From Nematopogon swammerdamellus (taxonomy: Eukaryota; Arthropoda; Insecta; Lepidoptera; Adelidae): DNA of 64,000 bases. The stretch covers positions 6,501,971 through 6,565,970 of the forward strand of contig OX336338.1 of NCBI GenBank assembly GCA_946902875.1, given 5' to 3'. The position numbers were made by a program, and so were the translations under genes. This document shows positions 1 to 11,700 of the stretch, piece after piece. Position 1 is the first letter of the stretch, and every line of letters begins with the position of its first letter. The notes beneath the pieces are model-generated. The model searched no databases. It saw only the letters and a program-made list of their open reading frames with translations, and was not told the DNA's origin.

Positions 1-439
1 TGATGATCAGTTTCGCCTGCACAACATCGTATGCAGAAAAAACGTGAAGCAAAGCGCTTGTTGAAAAAAATATATAAATTTATTATTAATTAATTCAAAA
101 CATTTGTGAACATACTTAAAATCCAAAAGGCAACAATCAAATTACCCAAGTATGTTTATCTACCGTAACATATACACTGATCGATCAATCTGTAACGGAT
201 TTAGCAACTGCTTTGTAAATAATTTTAGTAAACACTGCGTATTAAATTTTTAATCAAATACTGTCGATGATTACCTAAAAAATCTACCTGCACCTCTTAG
301 TTACTTAGGACCTATCAGTGAAATAACCGTGGACCCTGAAAAAGTAAAGAAAATACACATAAATATCATATTAAATAAATCTTACAAAAAAGGTTATCGT
401 AATACCACAAGTCTTACAAATTGAAAAAGACCAAGTTAA

Positions 440-970
440 ATTTTTCAGTTAGTTAAAATTTGCTACTAAAAAAATGGCAAGACGCCGCGCCGTATAATAC
501 CAGCTGCTTGACACACAAAACTATGAACCTTGAAGATCACTGGACTCGGATGGACACGATGGTACTTTTTGATGTTGTGGACGGGCGCCTGGATTGCACC
601 GAATTGTTGGCTGAAGTGAACACACCGATACATAAAACTAACCAAGAACATTTTAATGTTCTTGAAACTAACTATTCACACATACTTACAACAAACTAAT
701 TCAGCAGGTGGATCTCTTTAATTTAAGCAAGCAAATATTATATTCCAAAATCACAATATACGCTAATGATTGATTTATAGCCAATCAATAAAATTCACTA
801 ACCTCTAACTTATTGAACTAACCATGATAACTTCATCCCAGATGGATGACCAATGACCTTTGTTCATGGAAACGCATTTGTGGCTCTGCCTGAAGTATAA
901 ACTCTGTTAATGTGTTCATTTTCTTCGTAAACAGGGTTGTCTGTTTCCTAAATAAATAAATAAATAGTAA
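440..970 (+). mobile_element. Degenerate non-LTR retrotransposon 3' end (probable)
   Basis: A frame of about 80 codons (460-699) is followed by about 250 bp of AT-rich sequence that ends in repeated AATAAA units at about 948-965. This is the usual layout of a LINE ORF2 C-terminus plus 3' UTR and tail. The peptide is too short and degraded to place in a clade. The call rests on layout rather than on a clear domain match. Confidence 0.3.
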
Positions 971-2622
971 TTACTCACATTTTATAAAATGTGTGGGAAC
1001 ATATTTTTATAGAGAAAAGTAGTTTATTTCAACCTAATGATTAATGAATCATTCCGTGAAGGTCATCTTCATCCTATGGACATTCTGTATATCATTGATA
1101 GACATAATAATATGATTGTTAATCTATATACCTACTGAAGATAGCGTGGATCATTAACACATTATACGGGTGGTGACCTGTTGGGCGTAGGACTATGTTA
1201 TACATAGGTACCTAGTTCGCATGTGCGTATTTAGAGGACACCCTAATCTCTTAATGTGACGATTGGCTTAAACAAATGATGTCTTTTCAACGAAAAAAAA
1301 AAATTCCGAAAAATATCAACTTCAGAAATATAACTGGATATATATTTTGAAATAGGTACCTACATTAAAATCAATAGGAGATTCATTGTCTCTGCCTACC
1401 CCGTTGGGAAACAAGCGTAACGTTATTGCACGTAAATTTACAACATATACTTACTTACTTTTTACCCGACTGCGCTAAGCAAAAAAGAGGGTAGGTAATT
1501 ATTTTTGTATCCTACTGTCGTTATCGTTAGGCCGCAAGCGCCCATTCAATTATATTTTTTATTTATAGTTTTTAGTTAGTACTTACTATCGAACATACGG
1601 CAAATATGGCGAATCATACGGTCTATAACAACAACACCTTTAACTCTCTCAGAAAGGTGCCATGCCAGCTATAAGCCTGTTTCGTCTTCTAAAAAGTCTA
1701 CCAATTAAGTAGATATGTCTAATTTATTGCTAGTAATTTTTTCCAACATCTTTCTCACTATTCGCTGCCATGAAATAAAATGTTTGTTTTGGCATGATTT
1801 TGCATTGTCGATAACGGCGTTATTAGAATACCACGTTCACGCCAGAGTTGGTCCCTTGCCAGGTTACTTTTATCCTGGTCCGGCTATACTGATGCCGAAG
1901 TAAGTTAAGTCCTATTCCTGTCTGGCTACATCGACCTAAGTTAGGGAGAGTGTATAGAGCCAGCAGACTTGTCAACCAGTAGTAGTTGGGCAAGAAGATA
2001 CATTATCTGACTGTCAGCGACGTATGGCCCGCTTCGTTAACTCTATTGTTCCTAATTTAGTGTATCATCGCAATACCCTTATGGTAGACATTTTCATTAA
2101 TTATAATAGTGTGTGTGTGTGGGCGGGTGAGGGTGTGTTTGTAGGTTATGTACACACCTAAGGTTTATAATATTGGATTAAAATTGAATACTCATATTTA
2201 CGTAACATAACTGTTGCTTTATCATTTTTAAAGCAATGCTGTTTTTAATATTATGCGCCAAAATCAATGTGACAACTTTTTCTTTTCAGTTTTAAGAAAA
2301 TGCCCATTTCATCGCCTTATTTTTGATCAGATTTTCATATTCATTTTCTTAAAAGCTAAACAAAACAGAACTAATAAAATATTTCAAAACAAATTAAGTA
2401 CCCAAATCTATGTTGACATTTTTTTTAAGAAAACTTAATTTAATGACTAGAGTAAGCGAATAGAATTGGATAAAAAATCGCCCTATATATAAAACGGGAA
2501 GGTCCGCTGCCTAGGTAATGAAATGAATGATACGGAACGCTCTTCTCACTAAACAATGGTAATAAATACAGTGACTGCTACGCTTACACCCGTCAGGATT
2601 CAACCTCGGAGGAGAAAGTTGG

Positions 2623-2680
2623 CGGCGCGGCGCGGCGGCGGCGCGCGCGGCGGCGGCGCGCGCGGCGCGGTGGCTCTGGG
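2623..2680. repeat. GC-rich low-complexity GCGGCG block
   Basis: About 55 bp of nearly pure G and C (GCGGCGCG units) sit in an otherwise AT-rich region. Alanine, proline and arginine-rich open frames on the minus strand across it are translations of the simple repeat, not genes. Confidence 0.85.
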
Positions 2681-3359
2681 CAGTACAGTTACAATCAGAA
2701 AGTAGGTATTGAAACCCTGAAAACATAAGTAATCATATTCATTGATTTTATATTGCACCGTTGGTCGGTGTTCTTGTTCTTGAATAAATGAAAACAGTAT
2801 GGATGATTCCAGAAAGATGTAATCAGGATTAATATTCGTAACACATGTTATAATTTTCGTGCCTCGGCCTAAACTGAAAAAAATATTTTGCAAAGCTACA
2901 TGTCAAGACCAAAAGAGTCGCATTCGAAACACTCGACAAATTACAATTCAAATTTAAAAATCATAGATATACTCTATGATAAAAGAATAAAATCTAGTAC
3001 TGGCCAACTACCAGTGTAATATTGTCAGTTATTTCAGGCTCAGTTTACAGATAATTCAGTCGAACTTACAAATTACTTGCAAGCATCTTTAACTGTTGAG
3101 TCCCAAAATATTATAAGATCCAACGTCTGACGTCTGTAAGTATGTATGTACGATTATAACGAGAATAACGGAATAACCTGTTCGCTTGTTTTTATCCTCT
3201 GTAATGCGACATATCTCCGCCATGTTACAGGCTATATAACATCACACGAATTCCTTTACTTAACTTTAGTAAGGTTTAAACATATTACCAATATTATCAA
3301 TGCATTTGTGTAGGTACATAATTTGCATGACAAGTATACGTCATCTTCGCGAAAGAACA

Positions 3360-3604
3360 TTTTTTTTTTTTTTATGGAACCTGACACGGTTGGCTACATC
3401 ACCTACAACATCCGTGATGTCAGCCCATAGCACAGGGTGAACTAGGTGCCATGTCAGTGCTTCCCTTCATTTCATGTCGGCTACACTAAACTGGACGGAA
3501 AACACGAACTATTTACATAGCCGTTTCGACCGACGTTTCGTTCAGTGCGGTGGTACCAACCCGGCCGGGATAAACCCTACCACCTAGTAAGGTAAGAAGG
3601 GAAG
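3360..3604 (-). mobile_element. SINE body copy, 5'-truncated
   Basis: On the minus strand this is the common body of the SINE family described at 11377-11730, ending in CCATAAAAAAA (the T-run at 3360-3373). It carries the GGTAGGGTTTATCCCGGCCG and GTTTTCCGTCCAGTT landmarks. The tRNA/5S-like head is missing; the copy breaks off just after the CCCTTCCCTTCTTACC segment. Confidence 0.85.
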
Positions 3605-4532
3605 GGAACATCTCGCAATGATGACGTACCTACTTCAAATTTTAGATTTTTATGCCCCGTACGGAAACCTATTACTAACCCTACGCTGCCGCGCCGTCTG
3701 TCTGTATGCCTATCTGCCTGCCACCAACCTGGCACCAACCCTCAGACATTTGATTTCCGGTTGTTCGCAGCTTGCTTACACCGAATATTTGCATAGACAA
3801 CCTAGTAGCCAGGATTGTCCACCAGCAACTTTCCTTAAAGTTCAACCTTGTGGGTACCGAAATTCCATACTATAAGTACGATCCACCGCCAGTTCTCGAG
3901 AACAGTCATGTCACACTCTACCTATTGGGACTGGTCCATTATTACAGATAGGACTATTCTTCGCGAATATACCTGATATTGTGATAGTGGACCGGGAGGC
4001 GAGGCGCATAACGCTCGCTGCTCTGCTCTGCAATGCTCTGCCAAACATTTCCTCTGCAATGCTCTACAAAGTGACCGCTCCAAATCCCCAGCCGGCCGGC
4101 CACGGCGACTGCCCTATTTTATATAGGGCGCACAAGGTGACGGCAGGCCTCGCGCGGTTTACCGCGGAAAAAAAACCGGTTGCGGTGTCATAGTCTTACG
4201 ACTACACCTTTTTTTCCTTTGCAGATACCAGATACATGCATGGGGCGAGATGCAGTGGGAAAAACTTTTCAAGTACCGGACCCCACATTGTAGTAGGTAC
4301 ATCTCGCTTCCACTGAAAGGTGGGTACATTTATATCTAGCTCACAATACTAACATTTTGTCTGCGAAGACTTATTGAGAATCAGCAAACCAGTAAAAAAA
4401 AAAATGCCGATTTTCTTTTGACTTTACCGTTCGGAAGCAGTCGCGCCAAGTTGCGCCGAACACTTGATTCAGGCAATCAAATACGGGATGGCGTCGGGAG
4501 CCCCCATCGCCACCCCCTGTCCTAGTCCCCCT

Positions 4533-4567
4533 TTATATAGAACCACGGCGGTAACACACTTGCAGTT
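4533..4567 (+). promoter_or_regulatory. Candidate TRH core promoter (TATA + initiator)
   Basis: TTTATATAG at about 4532-4540 lies about 30 bp upstream of a TTGCAGTTC initiator-like site (4560-4568). This is the normal TATA-to-start spacing in insects. The following 55 bp is less AT-rich than its surroundings and ends at CTCAAG|GTTTGA (about 4620), a possible 5' UTR exon donor. It is the best promoter candidate upstream of the TRH start codon, 1.2 kb away. A second TATA string near 4116 is weaker. No transcript evidence is available. Confidence 0.4.
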
Positions 4568-5124
4568 CTCCATCCGACTCCCTTACACGAGCATCCGGTT
4601 GACATCAACCATCCTCAAGGTTTGATTTCAGTGTACAAAAGCTCTAGTTTTCTTAAAATCATATTCATTAAAAAAACAATCGAATACCACTTAATAAATC
4701 TAATTTATGTGTAACCTTAAATTTATATAATGTAAATTATTTAAAATTGTTATATACCCGTTGTACGCAACTAGTGTTAAATTAATTTTACATCAACAAA
4801 CTGAAACCATACATATTTTTCAAAATTTTAATTAATACTTTAGTAGGTAACTAACAAATAAGGCCAAAATATGGAAAACTCATTTCAAGTGTCCAACCAA
4901 TTAATACATAATTAGGACAAAGTATAGAATACGCATTTTTCTAAACTAAAAAGCTTAATTCAAGCATTCAAGTTGGCAAACTTTAAATGAATAGGTATTA
5001 TTTCAAATTCGTCAATGCTAACAATTTTAAATAAAAAAAATAAACGTCTTTAATTTGTGAAGAATAACGTCAGTTTAAAATTTTATACAGAAAATAAGTC
5101 TACCTATCTAATATTAAAATGAAT

Positions 5125-5150
5125 GTTCGTTCGTTCGTTCGTTACTTCGT
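5125..5150. repeat. CGTT tetranucleotide microsatellite
   Basis: Four to five tandem CGTT units (CGTTCGTTCGTTCGTT) start a repeat-derived stretch (5110-5340). Its continuation, with 'aatccgattttgatgaaac', resembles a widespread lepidopteran dispersed repeat. Confidence 0.7.
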
Positions 5151-5254
5151 CTTCTATGCGTTCGTAAACCGTTAATCCGATTTTGATGAAACTTTGCTTG
5201 TTGTGCGCGCGCCAGGGGGGAAAAAAGAGAGACTGAAATCTGCTGCGTTCAGAA

Positions 5255-5440
5255 ACACGACCTCATCCCGCCCTCGGGCCTAACCCCTGAAGACTTGCTT
5301 TCTTCTATAGAATATAATATGGTTTGCGTGAACGCAGCTCGGCCTTAGGCCTCGCCTCTAGTACTTACATTCATCGAGAAGAATATCGTTAATTTGAACG
5401 AAGAAGCTCGGTCTTCGGCCTCGCCCTTAGTTACTTAAGC
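5255..5440 (+). repeat. Copies of the 68-bp CTCGGCCTTCGGC minisatellite unit
   Basis: Two to three degenerate units have the pattern GCTCGGCCTTAGGCCTCGCC, then TAGTTACTTA, then TTCATCGAGAAG, then the next CTCGG. The same unit forms larger arrays at 15150-15500 and 35320-36370. This block ends directly at the perfect hairpin 5440-5486. Confidence 0.75.
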
Positions 5441-5486
5441 CGCGAAAACCACGGCAAAGGGCTAGCCTTTGCCGTGGTTTTCGCGG
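5440..5486. repeat. Perfect 21-bp inverted repeat with 5-nt loop
   Basis: The left arm is 5440-5460 and the right arm 5466-5486, with loop GCTAG. The 21 pairs (CCGCGAAAACCACGGCAAAGG and its complement) contain no mismatch. It lies 242 bp upstream of the TRH start codon. It may be transcribed if the 4533 promoter is used, but would then lie in the 5' UTR intron. Confidence 0.95.
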
Positions 5487-5713
5487 TTTTTTAGTATAAA
5501 ATAATACTTGTGTTATATATAATTTTTAGAGTTCAATGTATTATTATTGCATTACATATTATGGTCCATCCGACCGTTTTCTGTGCCTGGAACAAAGAGT
5601 TAAAACTATTGACGTTACATACCTTAGTCAGTGTTCGTTTAAACATTTTATAACAATTTAATTAAAGTAAAATGTATGGAAACTGCAAAAAATTCAAAAG
5701 GATTGTGATCTGA

Positions 5714-5731
5714 ATGTTCCAGAAAAGATGA
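5714..5731 (+). promoter_or_regulatory. Five-codon upstream ORF overlapping the TRH start
   Basis: An ATG at 5714 opens a five-codon frame that stops with TGA at 5729-5731, overlapping the TRH ATG (5728-5730) as ATGA. If the 5' UTR includes this stretch, ribosomes could terminate and reinitiate at the main start, or be held back by it. Whether the leader includes 5714 depends on an upstream splice site I cannot fix. Confidence 0.4.
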
Positions 5732-8700
5732 GCGGGTCCGGAAAAGGATTGCTGGGACTCTGGCTCTACCGCAACGGGTCCGAGTGGGAGGTGAAGCAGG
5801 ACCCCTTGCCCCAAGCCCCTCACCACCCCAAGTTGGCCGACATCGAGGCGGCCAAGCACGCTCCGCCTCCCCCGGCAGAGGGGGAGCACATCTCGGTGAT
5901 CTTCTCGCTAAAGAACCAAGTGGGAGGACTGGTGAAGGTGCTGTCGGTGTTCCAGGACCTGGGCATCAACGTACTCCACATCGAGTCCAGGAAGTCGGCG
6001 ACGGAGAAGACTGAGGTGAGCGCACCTATATAAACTAGTTTTTGCCCACAGCTTCGCTCGCGTGAAAGAAGAAAATACTTAAGTAAGAAAGTTAGAAAGT
6101 TCCTGCCTTACCTTTATTTCGGCGCGCGGAACAATTCGGTTTGTATGAGAGCCATATCTCAGCGTAACCAGAACTGACTTTTTTAGCCTATATCCCGTGT
6201 CACGTATAGTAAAATGTGATTGTACTAAGTTTAATCGAATTCGGATGATCGATTCAAGAGTTATGGAGGAACATACATACATACAGAAAAGATTTATAAA
6301 AATTGTCAATTTAGTTTTAGTATCATACATAGAGGCTACAAACGCAGTATCTCATTTAACAAAGTTACTCCATGCACGACCATCCCTTACTTATTTATTA
6401 TTAGTATTGATTGATAATACTTTCTTAACAAAATGTTCGAAAATTGAATCACATTATAATACCTACGTTAATATTGATCTAAGATTCAAGGTGACCGTAA
6501 ACTTTGTTCGCTTTGGCAGTATTATTTGAATGAATGTCTTATATAATTTTTTTTTTTCAAATATAGCTAACTATCGGCCGGATTTTCCTTAATTTTGGTT
6601 TACGGGGGTTTCTTTTTATTTTTAAATCTTGTGACTATCTTGTGACTGTATGACTGATCTGTGAGTAACTATGCGTACATGTGTCTCATCACGCATTTTG
6701 GCTAAAATAGCTCTAAGTACCTGATGACGCGGTTCAGATTAGACTGGTTTATCGCCATCAAAGGCCCGGTATAGTAATTTAATTAAGATAATAAGGAAGG
6801 ATAATTTACATTTAATTTATAAATAACAACAATAAACGTTGCAATAAAAGTTGGTTTCCAGTCTGAATATGCGAGTCACTTTTACACGCAATCACTTTTT
6901 TGTACAATATTATAATGCATGAGCGAAAACGAATCAGCAAGAGCAAAGCGGTTTGTTTAATTCATAAGCCTGTTGATTTAAATTTAAATAAAATTACAGT
7001 TTAACCAATTTCATGATGGTGTTAATAATTTTACATGCGAACATTTTTGGAGAAACTGTTTATTAGCTTGCATAAAATTATGCCATTTAATAAATCTTAT
7101 TGAGTAGATACCTATATTGTACAAGCACATGTGTATATGTATTTTGTAGGACATATTTGTGATGAAATTACATATTTAATTACATCATGTTTTTAATTGT
7201 GATATTTTTTAGATTATTATTATCTTTAGCAAGTAACTTCGCCATTGTGACACCAAACTAAACGCAGTGTTAATAAATACGTTATATTAAGGAACCCTCG
7301 GTGCGCGAGTCCAAGTCGCACTTGGCGACTTTTTTTATAGACAGTCGGCGCGGGTGTCTGTGCCTAATACTTCAACGGAAGATCAGACACAGCTAATAAC
7401 CTCGTGAAACCACGCTCAGAGAGGCGTAGCTGACTTCATAGTGGCAAAGTTAAATCGGCTGTTTTCTCAAACGGCCCAAATCTTCTAGACTTCTTCTTCA
7501 TCTTCTTCTTTAGACTTCGCAACTAAATATTTTGTTATTTCCAAGCTAATCGGCTTTATTTCTGCAAGTAAACGTGTCGTTTCCACATCTAAACATCGTC
7601 GTACTACTTCTGTAGGCGGACATCCTCGTGGACGTAGAGTGCGACCCGCGACGCATGGAACAGCTGAAGCGGATGCTGAAGCGTGAGGTGCAGACGTTCG
7701 AGGTGGTTCCGCCTAGTTGCGGAGAAGAGTTTCCACCGCCCACGCCGCTCTCCGCCGCCGCCAGCTTCGGTATGTACATTCCCATTGTTACTGTTAGTAC
7801 ATCTATTAGTTACCTATGAAGTTTTGAATATTGAAGAAGACAATGCGAATCAAAAGTCATCACGCATGATAAATGGTCCATACCTAAGTGGCCCTAGATT
7901 ATTATTGTTTTTCTGACGTATTCAAACCTGGCCCTAAAGTAAAGGATTTGGTTACGTTTCATACTAAAAGTATTACAATGTCAACCATAAGGAAAGTTTC
8001 ACAGCTCAGTCTCAGTTTTGTTTTGTCAGCTTTATGCAGCTTCACAACATTGATCTATATATAGGTACCGTAGGCACCCTACAAACTATCTATCTGAGAT
8101 TTGACATGTCTGGAGTCTCGTAGATTTCGGGGAGATGCCATGGTTCCCTCGCAAGATAGCGGACTTGGACCGCGCACAGAACGTGCTCATGTACGGATCA
8201 GAGCTGGATGCAGACCACCCTGGCTTCAAGGATCCCGTCTACCGCAAGCGGCGAGAGCACTTCGCGTCCATCGCCAACAATTACAAATAGTATTTTCTTT
8301 TATTCTTGCTTCCTAAGTCCATCACAACATAACAAACATGCGCTGATTTTCGTACCTTGAAGGACGATCCTCATGGACAGACAATCGGTTTCACCCTAAA
8401 AGCAAACTCAATCGCCTAAGAGCGGCAGGTGGCCGAGTGGTTTAGACGTCGGCTTCTCATGTGAGAGGTCCGAGGTTCGAATCAGGTCGGCGTGTACCAA
8501 TGATGTTTTTCTGACGAAAAAAATTACTTGCATACCTACACCTGCTGCTTCACCCTTCAGAACCGGTGTAAAACTGTAGTTTTCTCATTAGGTCCAGTAT
8601 TGCCAGTAATCCAAAGGGAAGTCTCCGGTATGGCACCTACCTTCTCCAAGGTGATATTGGATAATCGGAGCATGTGCTTTGGCCCTTCTGACTCAGACAC

Positions 8701-11700
8701 CCATATCGGATTACGTAGAAGAAAAAAATAGCACAACTTCTAACAGTTCAGCTCAATTCATTTCTTAAGTTTTTGTCGCACCGCCACCTAGATAGTCCGT
8801 CCTTATGGAGTTTCAGCCCGTTGAACAACTCTTCATTTCATTCATATCTGAATGACCTTGAGAACAAAATCGATAAAATCGTTTCTCTATAATTTTACCG
8901 CAAAAGTTTCAATAATATTAGTTAAGTACCAGTGAAAGATTTCTTATATAATACAAGGTAATTTCTTTACTCGCCAACAAACTTACAAAATTTGTGTTAC
9001 TTCTAGCGGTCACCCGATTCCAAAAATACAGTACACTGAGACGGAAATCAAAACATGGTGAGTGTATTTTTTTTTCTGAAATCTTAAAAGTGATTCATTC
9101 GATAAGACTCGAGCCTAAAAAGTAGGTATGTGCGACATTGATTCATTGGCAACATTTTAGTCAGATCCTACTTACTTTAAATATTGCACTTTTTTAAAAG
9201 GGGAGTGGTCTTCAGCGAGCTTCAGAAACTGTATCAGGTGCATGCCTGCGACGAATATCTCGAAAATTGGCCTCAACTTGTCAAGTACTGCGGCTACCGC
9301 GAAGACAACCTGCCCCAGGTATCTACATGAGCTATTTGCTAAGTTTGATTTCCCTAATTTAGTTTTTTTTTTCATAGTGCTTACTTTGACCTCTTCCACT
9401 TTCACTTCTCCTTCCCCTTCGATTGTTTCAGTTGGAAGACGTGAGCGTTTTCTTGAAAAGAAAAACTGGATTCCAGCTTCGTCCAGTAGCTGGATACCTT
9501 TCTCCACGAGATTTCCTATCTGGGCTCGCTTTCCGTGTGTTTCACTGCACTCAGTATATTCGTCATTCGTCTGACCCATTTTACACTCCGGAACCGTACG
9601 TAAAGTTACATTATATATTTGTATAGCCTTAAAAGCGGACTTAATGGTTTATATTTAGTCCATCTAATAATAATTATTTAGTTTTTTGCATTTGAATATC
9701 ATACAACATGCAACTTTGAAACTACGAGTAAGTTTAAAACTCAACTTCAGTTTTTGAAAACTCAACGTCAACTTTCATCTACGACTTCAAATATAGTAAC
9801 ATCATCATCGGTTTATCTGTGTGAATTTTAGGGATTGTTGTCATGAGCTTCTGGGTCATATGCCTCTCCTGGCCAACCCCACCTTTGCCCAGTTCTCCCA
9901 GGAGCTTGGTCTGGCGTCTCTTGGAGCATCCGACGAGGATGTCGACAAATTGGCTACTGTGAGTTTGAATATTTTTAATGGAATAATTATAATAATTACT
10001 GATGGTTGAAAGTTGGAAGTAAAATAGGGTACTGGCCGTCTTCAAGATTCAAGAGTTACAATAGAATACAATGGTAGTACTTTATCGCATAAAATTACAA
10101 ACAATAACGATTAGAACGTTAAGTACCTATAGTTGTATGCAAAGTCAGACTTATCGCCGAGAGTAATTTCTTCCAGTCAACCATTGAGTGATGATGAGTT
10201 TTAATAAAACATTTACAGCTCTACTTCTTCACGGTGGAGTTTGGTCTGTGCCGTCAGCTCGACGGTACTTTCCGTGTGTACGGAGCCGGATTGCTCTCGT
10301 CCGTGTCGGAGCTGAAGCACGCACTCACCACGCCCGACAAAGTGAAGCGCTTCGACCCAGATATCACGGTCCACGAGGAGTGCATCATTACTTCCTATCA
10401 GAACGCATACTACTACACCGACTCCTTCGAGGAAGCGAAGGAGAAGATGAGGTAAGGACCTTCGGTTAATAGAATCGCTCCTTAAAACCGACTACGCGGC
10501 TGGTTCAAGCCAGCGAAGTCGCGGGCAACAGATAGTAACACATATTCTGTGAACATTTCAAAAGTCGACTTATTACTGTTCAAAAGATACAGCAGTAGGT
10601 CAGACAGAGTGACAGACGGAAAGACAGACAGGCAGACAGACGGCGGCGTAGGCTTAGATAAAGGCTTCCGTACGGATAAGTAACCGAAACAAAATTAATG
10701 ACATTTTCGTTGTTTAAACTTGTTTTTAAATTTCGAATGGATATTTTATTCAAAATTGTATTTTCTGCCAGTTCTCAAGAAATCTGCACTTTAGACTACT
10801 CGATTAAACAGACATACCAACAAACGAGAAGTTCGTTTTGTCAAAGACATTCTCACATAAACACTTGTCTTACTTGAATTGATTTTTATCGCGTGACTTT
10901 TATTATAGATTTTTATGTTTGAAGATAGGCAACTATCTAGATAATACTTTACTTACACGCGTAAAGTATAGACCCCTAAATCTGCAAGTTAACCAGAACG
11001 CCGGCCCGTAGCTCCTGCATTATGGATGTACGACGATCGATCCACTTGCAGGCAGGGTTGTCAAGATAGCTTGTGGTAGGCTCAAATTTTAGACGACTGG
11101 GTTGATACCACTGTAATTGATCTAAGATAGCATAGCAACCTCGGCTGTGTTCTCCTTTAGTCCAGTAAATGCGAAGTCTCCGGTATGGCACCTACCTTCT
11201 CGGAGGCGTTATTGGCTAGTCGGAGCATGTGCTTTGGCCCCTCTGACTCAGCCGCCCATAACGAGTTACAGTAAAAAGAATTAGGTTCTCGTATCTGTGC
11301 AGATTTATCTTTGTACCGTGTGGGGTCGGTACTTAAAAAGAATAGCCCCACTGCATCTCTCCCCGTCGCATGTCGTCCTCGGTAGCTCAGTGGTGCGGTC
11401 AGTCGACTGTTGTTAAAAGAACGCTGAGCTTGGTCAGTACTTGGATGGGTGACCGCTCGACCGTTGGAGGCTGACCGCGGTTCGGATTCCACGTTAAACT
11501 GTAGGTCCCTTCCCTTCTTACCTTACTAGGTGGTAGGCCGGGTTGGTACCACCGCGCTGAGCGAAACGTCGGTCGAAACGGCTATGTAAATAGTTCTTGT
11601 TTTCCGTCCAGTTCAGTGTAGCCGGCGCGAAATGAAGGGAAGCACTAGCTCACCCGGTGTTATGGGCTGACATCACGGATGCAACATGTTGTGGGTGATG

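Larger units (their letters stand above)
1..4532. other. Intergenic region upstream of TRH
   Basis: No host gene was found here. The stretch is AT-rich and holds a probable LINE 3' remnant (about 440-970), a short TG repeat near 2110, a GC-rich low-complexity block (2623-2680) and a minus-strand SINE copy (3360-3604). TATA-like strings occur near 2484 and 4116, but neither has a convincing initiator at +30. The open frames present are short and have no recognisable domain. Confidence 0.6.

Noticed and set aside
2600..2893. Ala/Pro/Arg-rich minus-strand frames over the GC-rich block
   Set aside because: Simple-repeat translation with no conserved domain or splice context.
8423..8500. Functional Leu/Ser-type tRNA
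   Set aside because: The B-box is fine, but stems fail and it is followed by SINE-like sequence.
9172..9579. Minus-strand frame of 135 codons opposite TRH exons 5-6
   Set aside because: It is antisense to confirmed TRH exons and has no recognisable domain.
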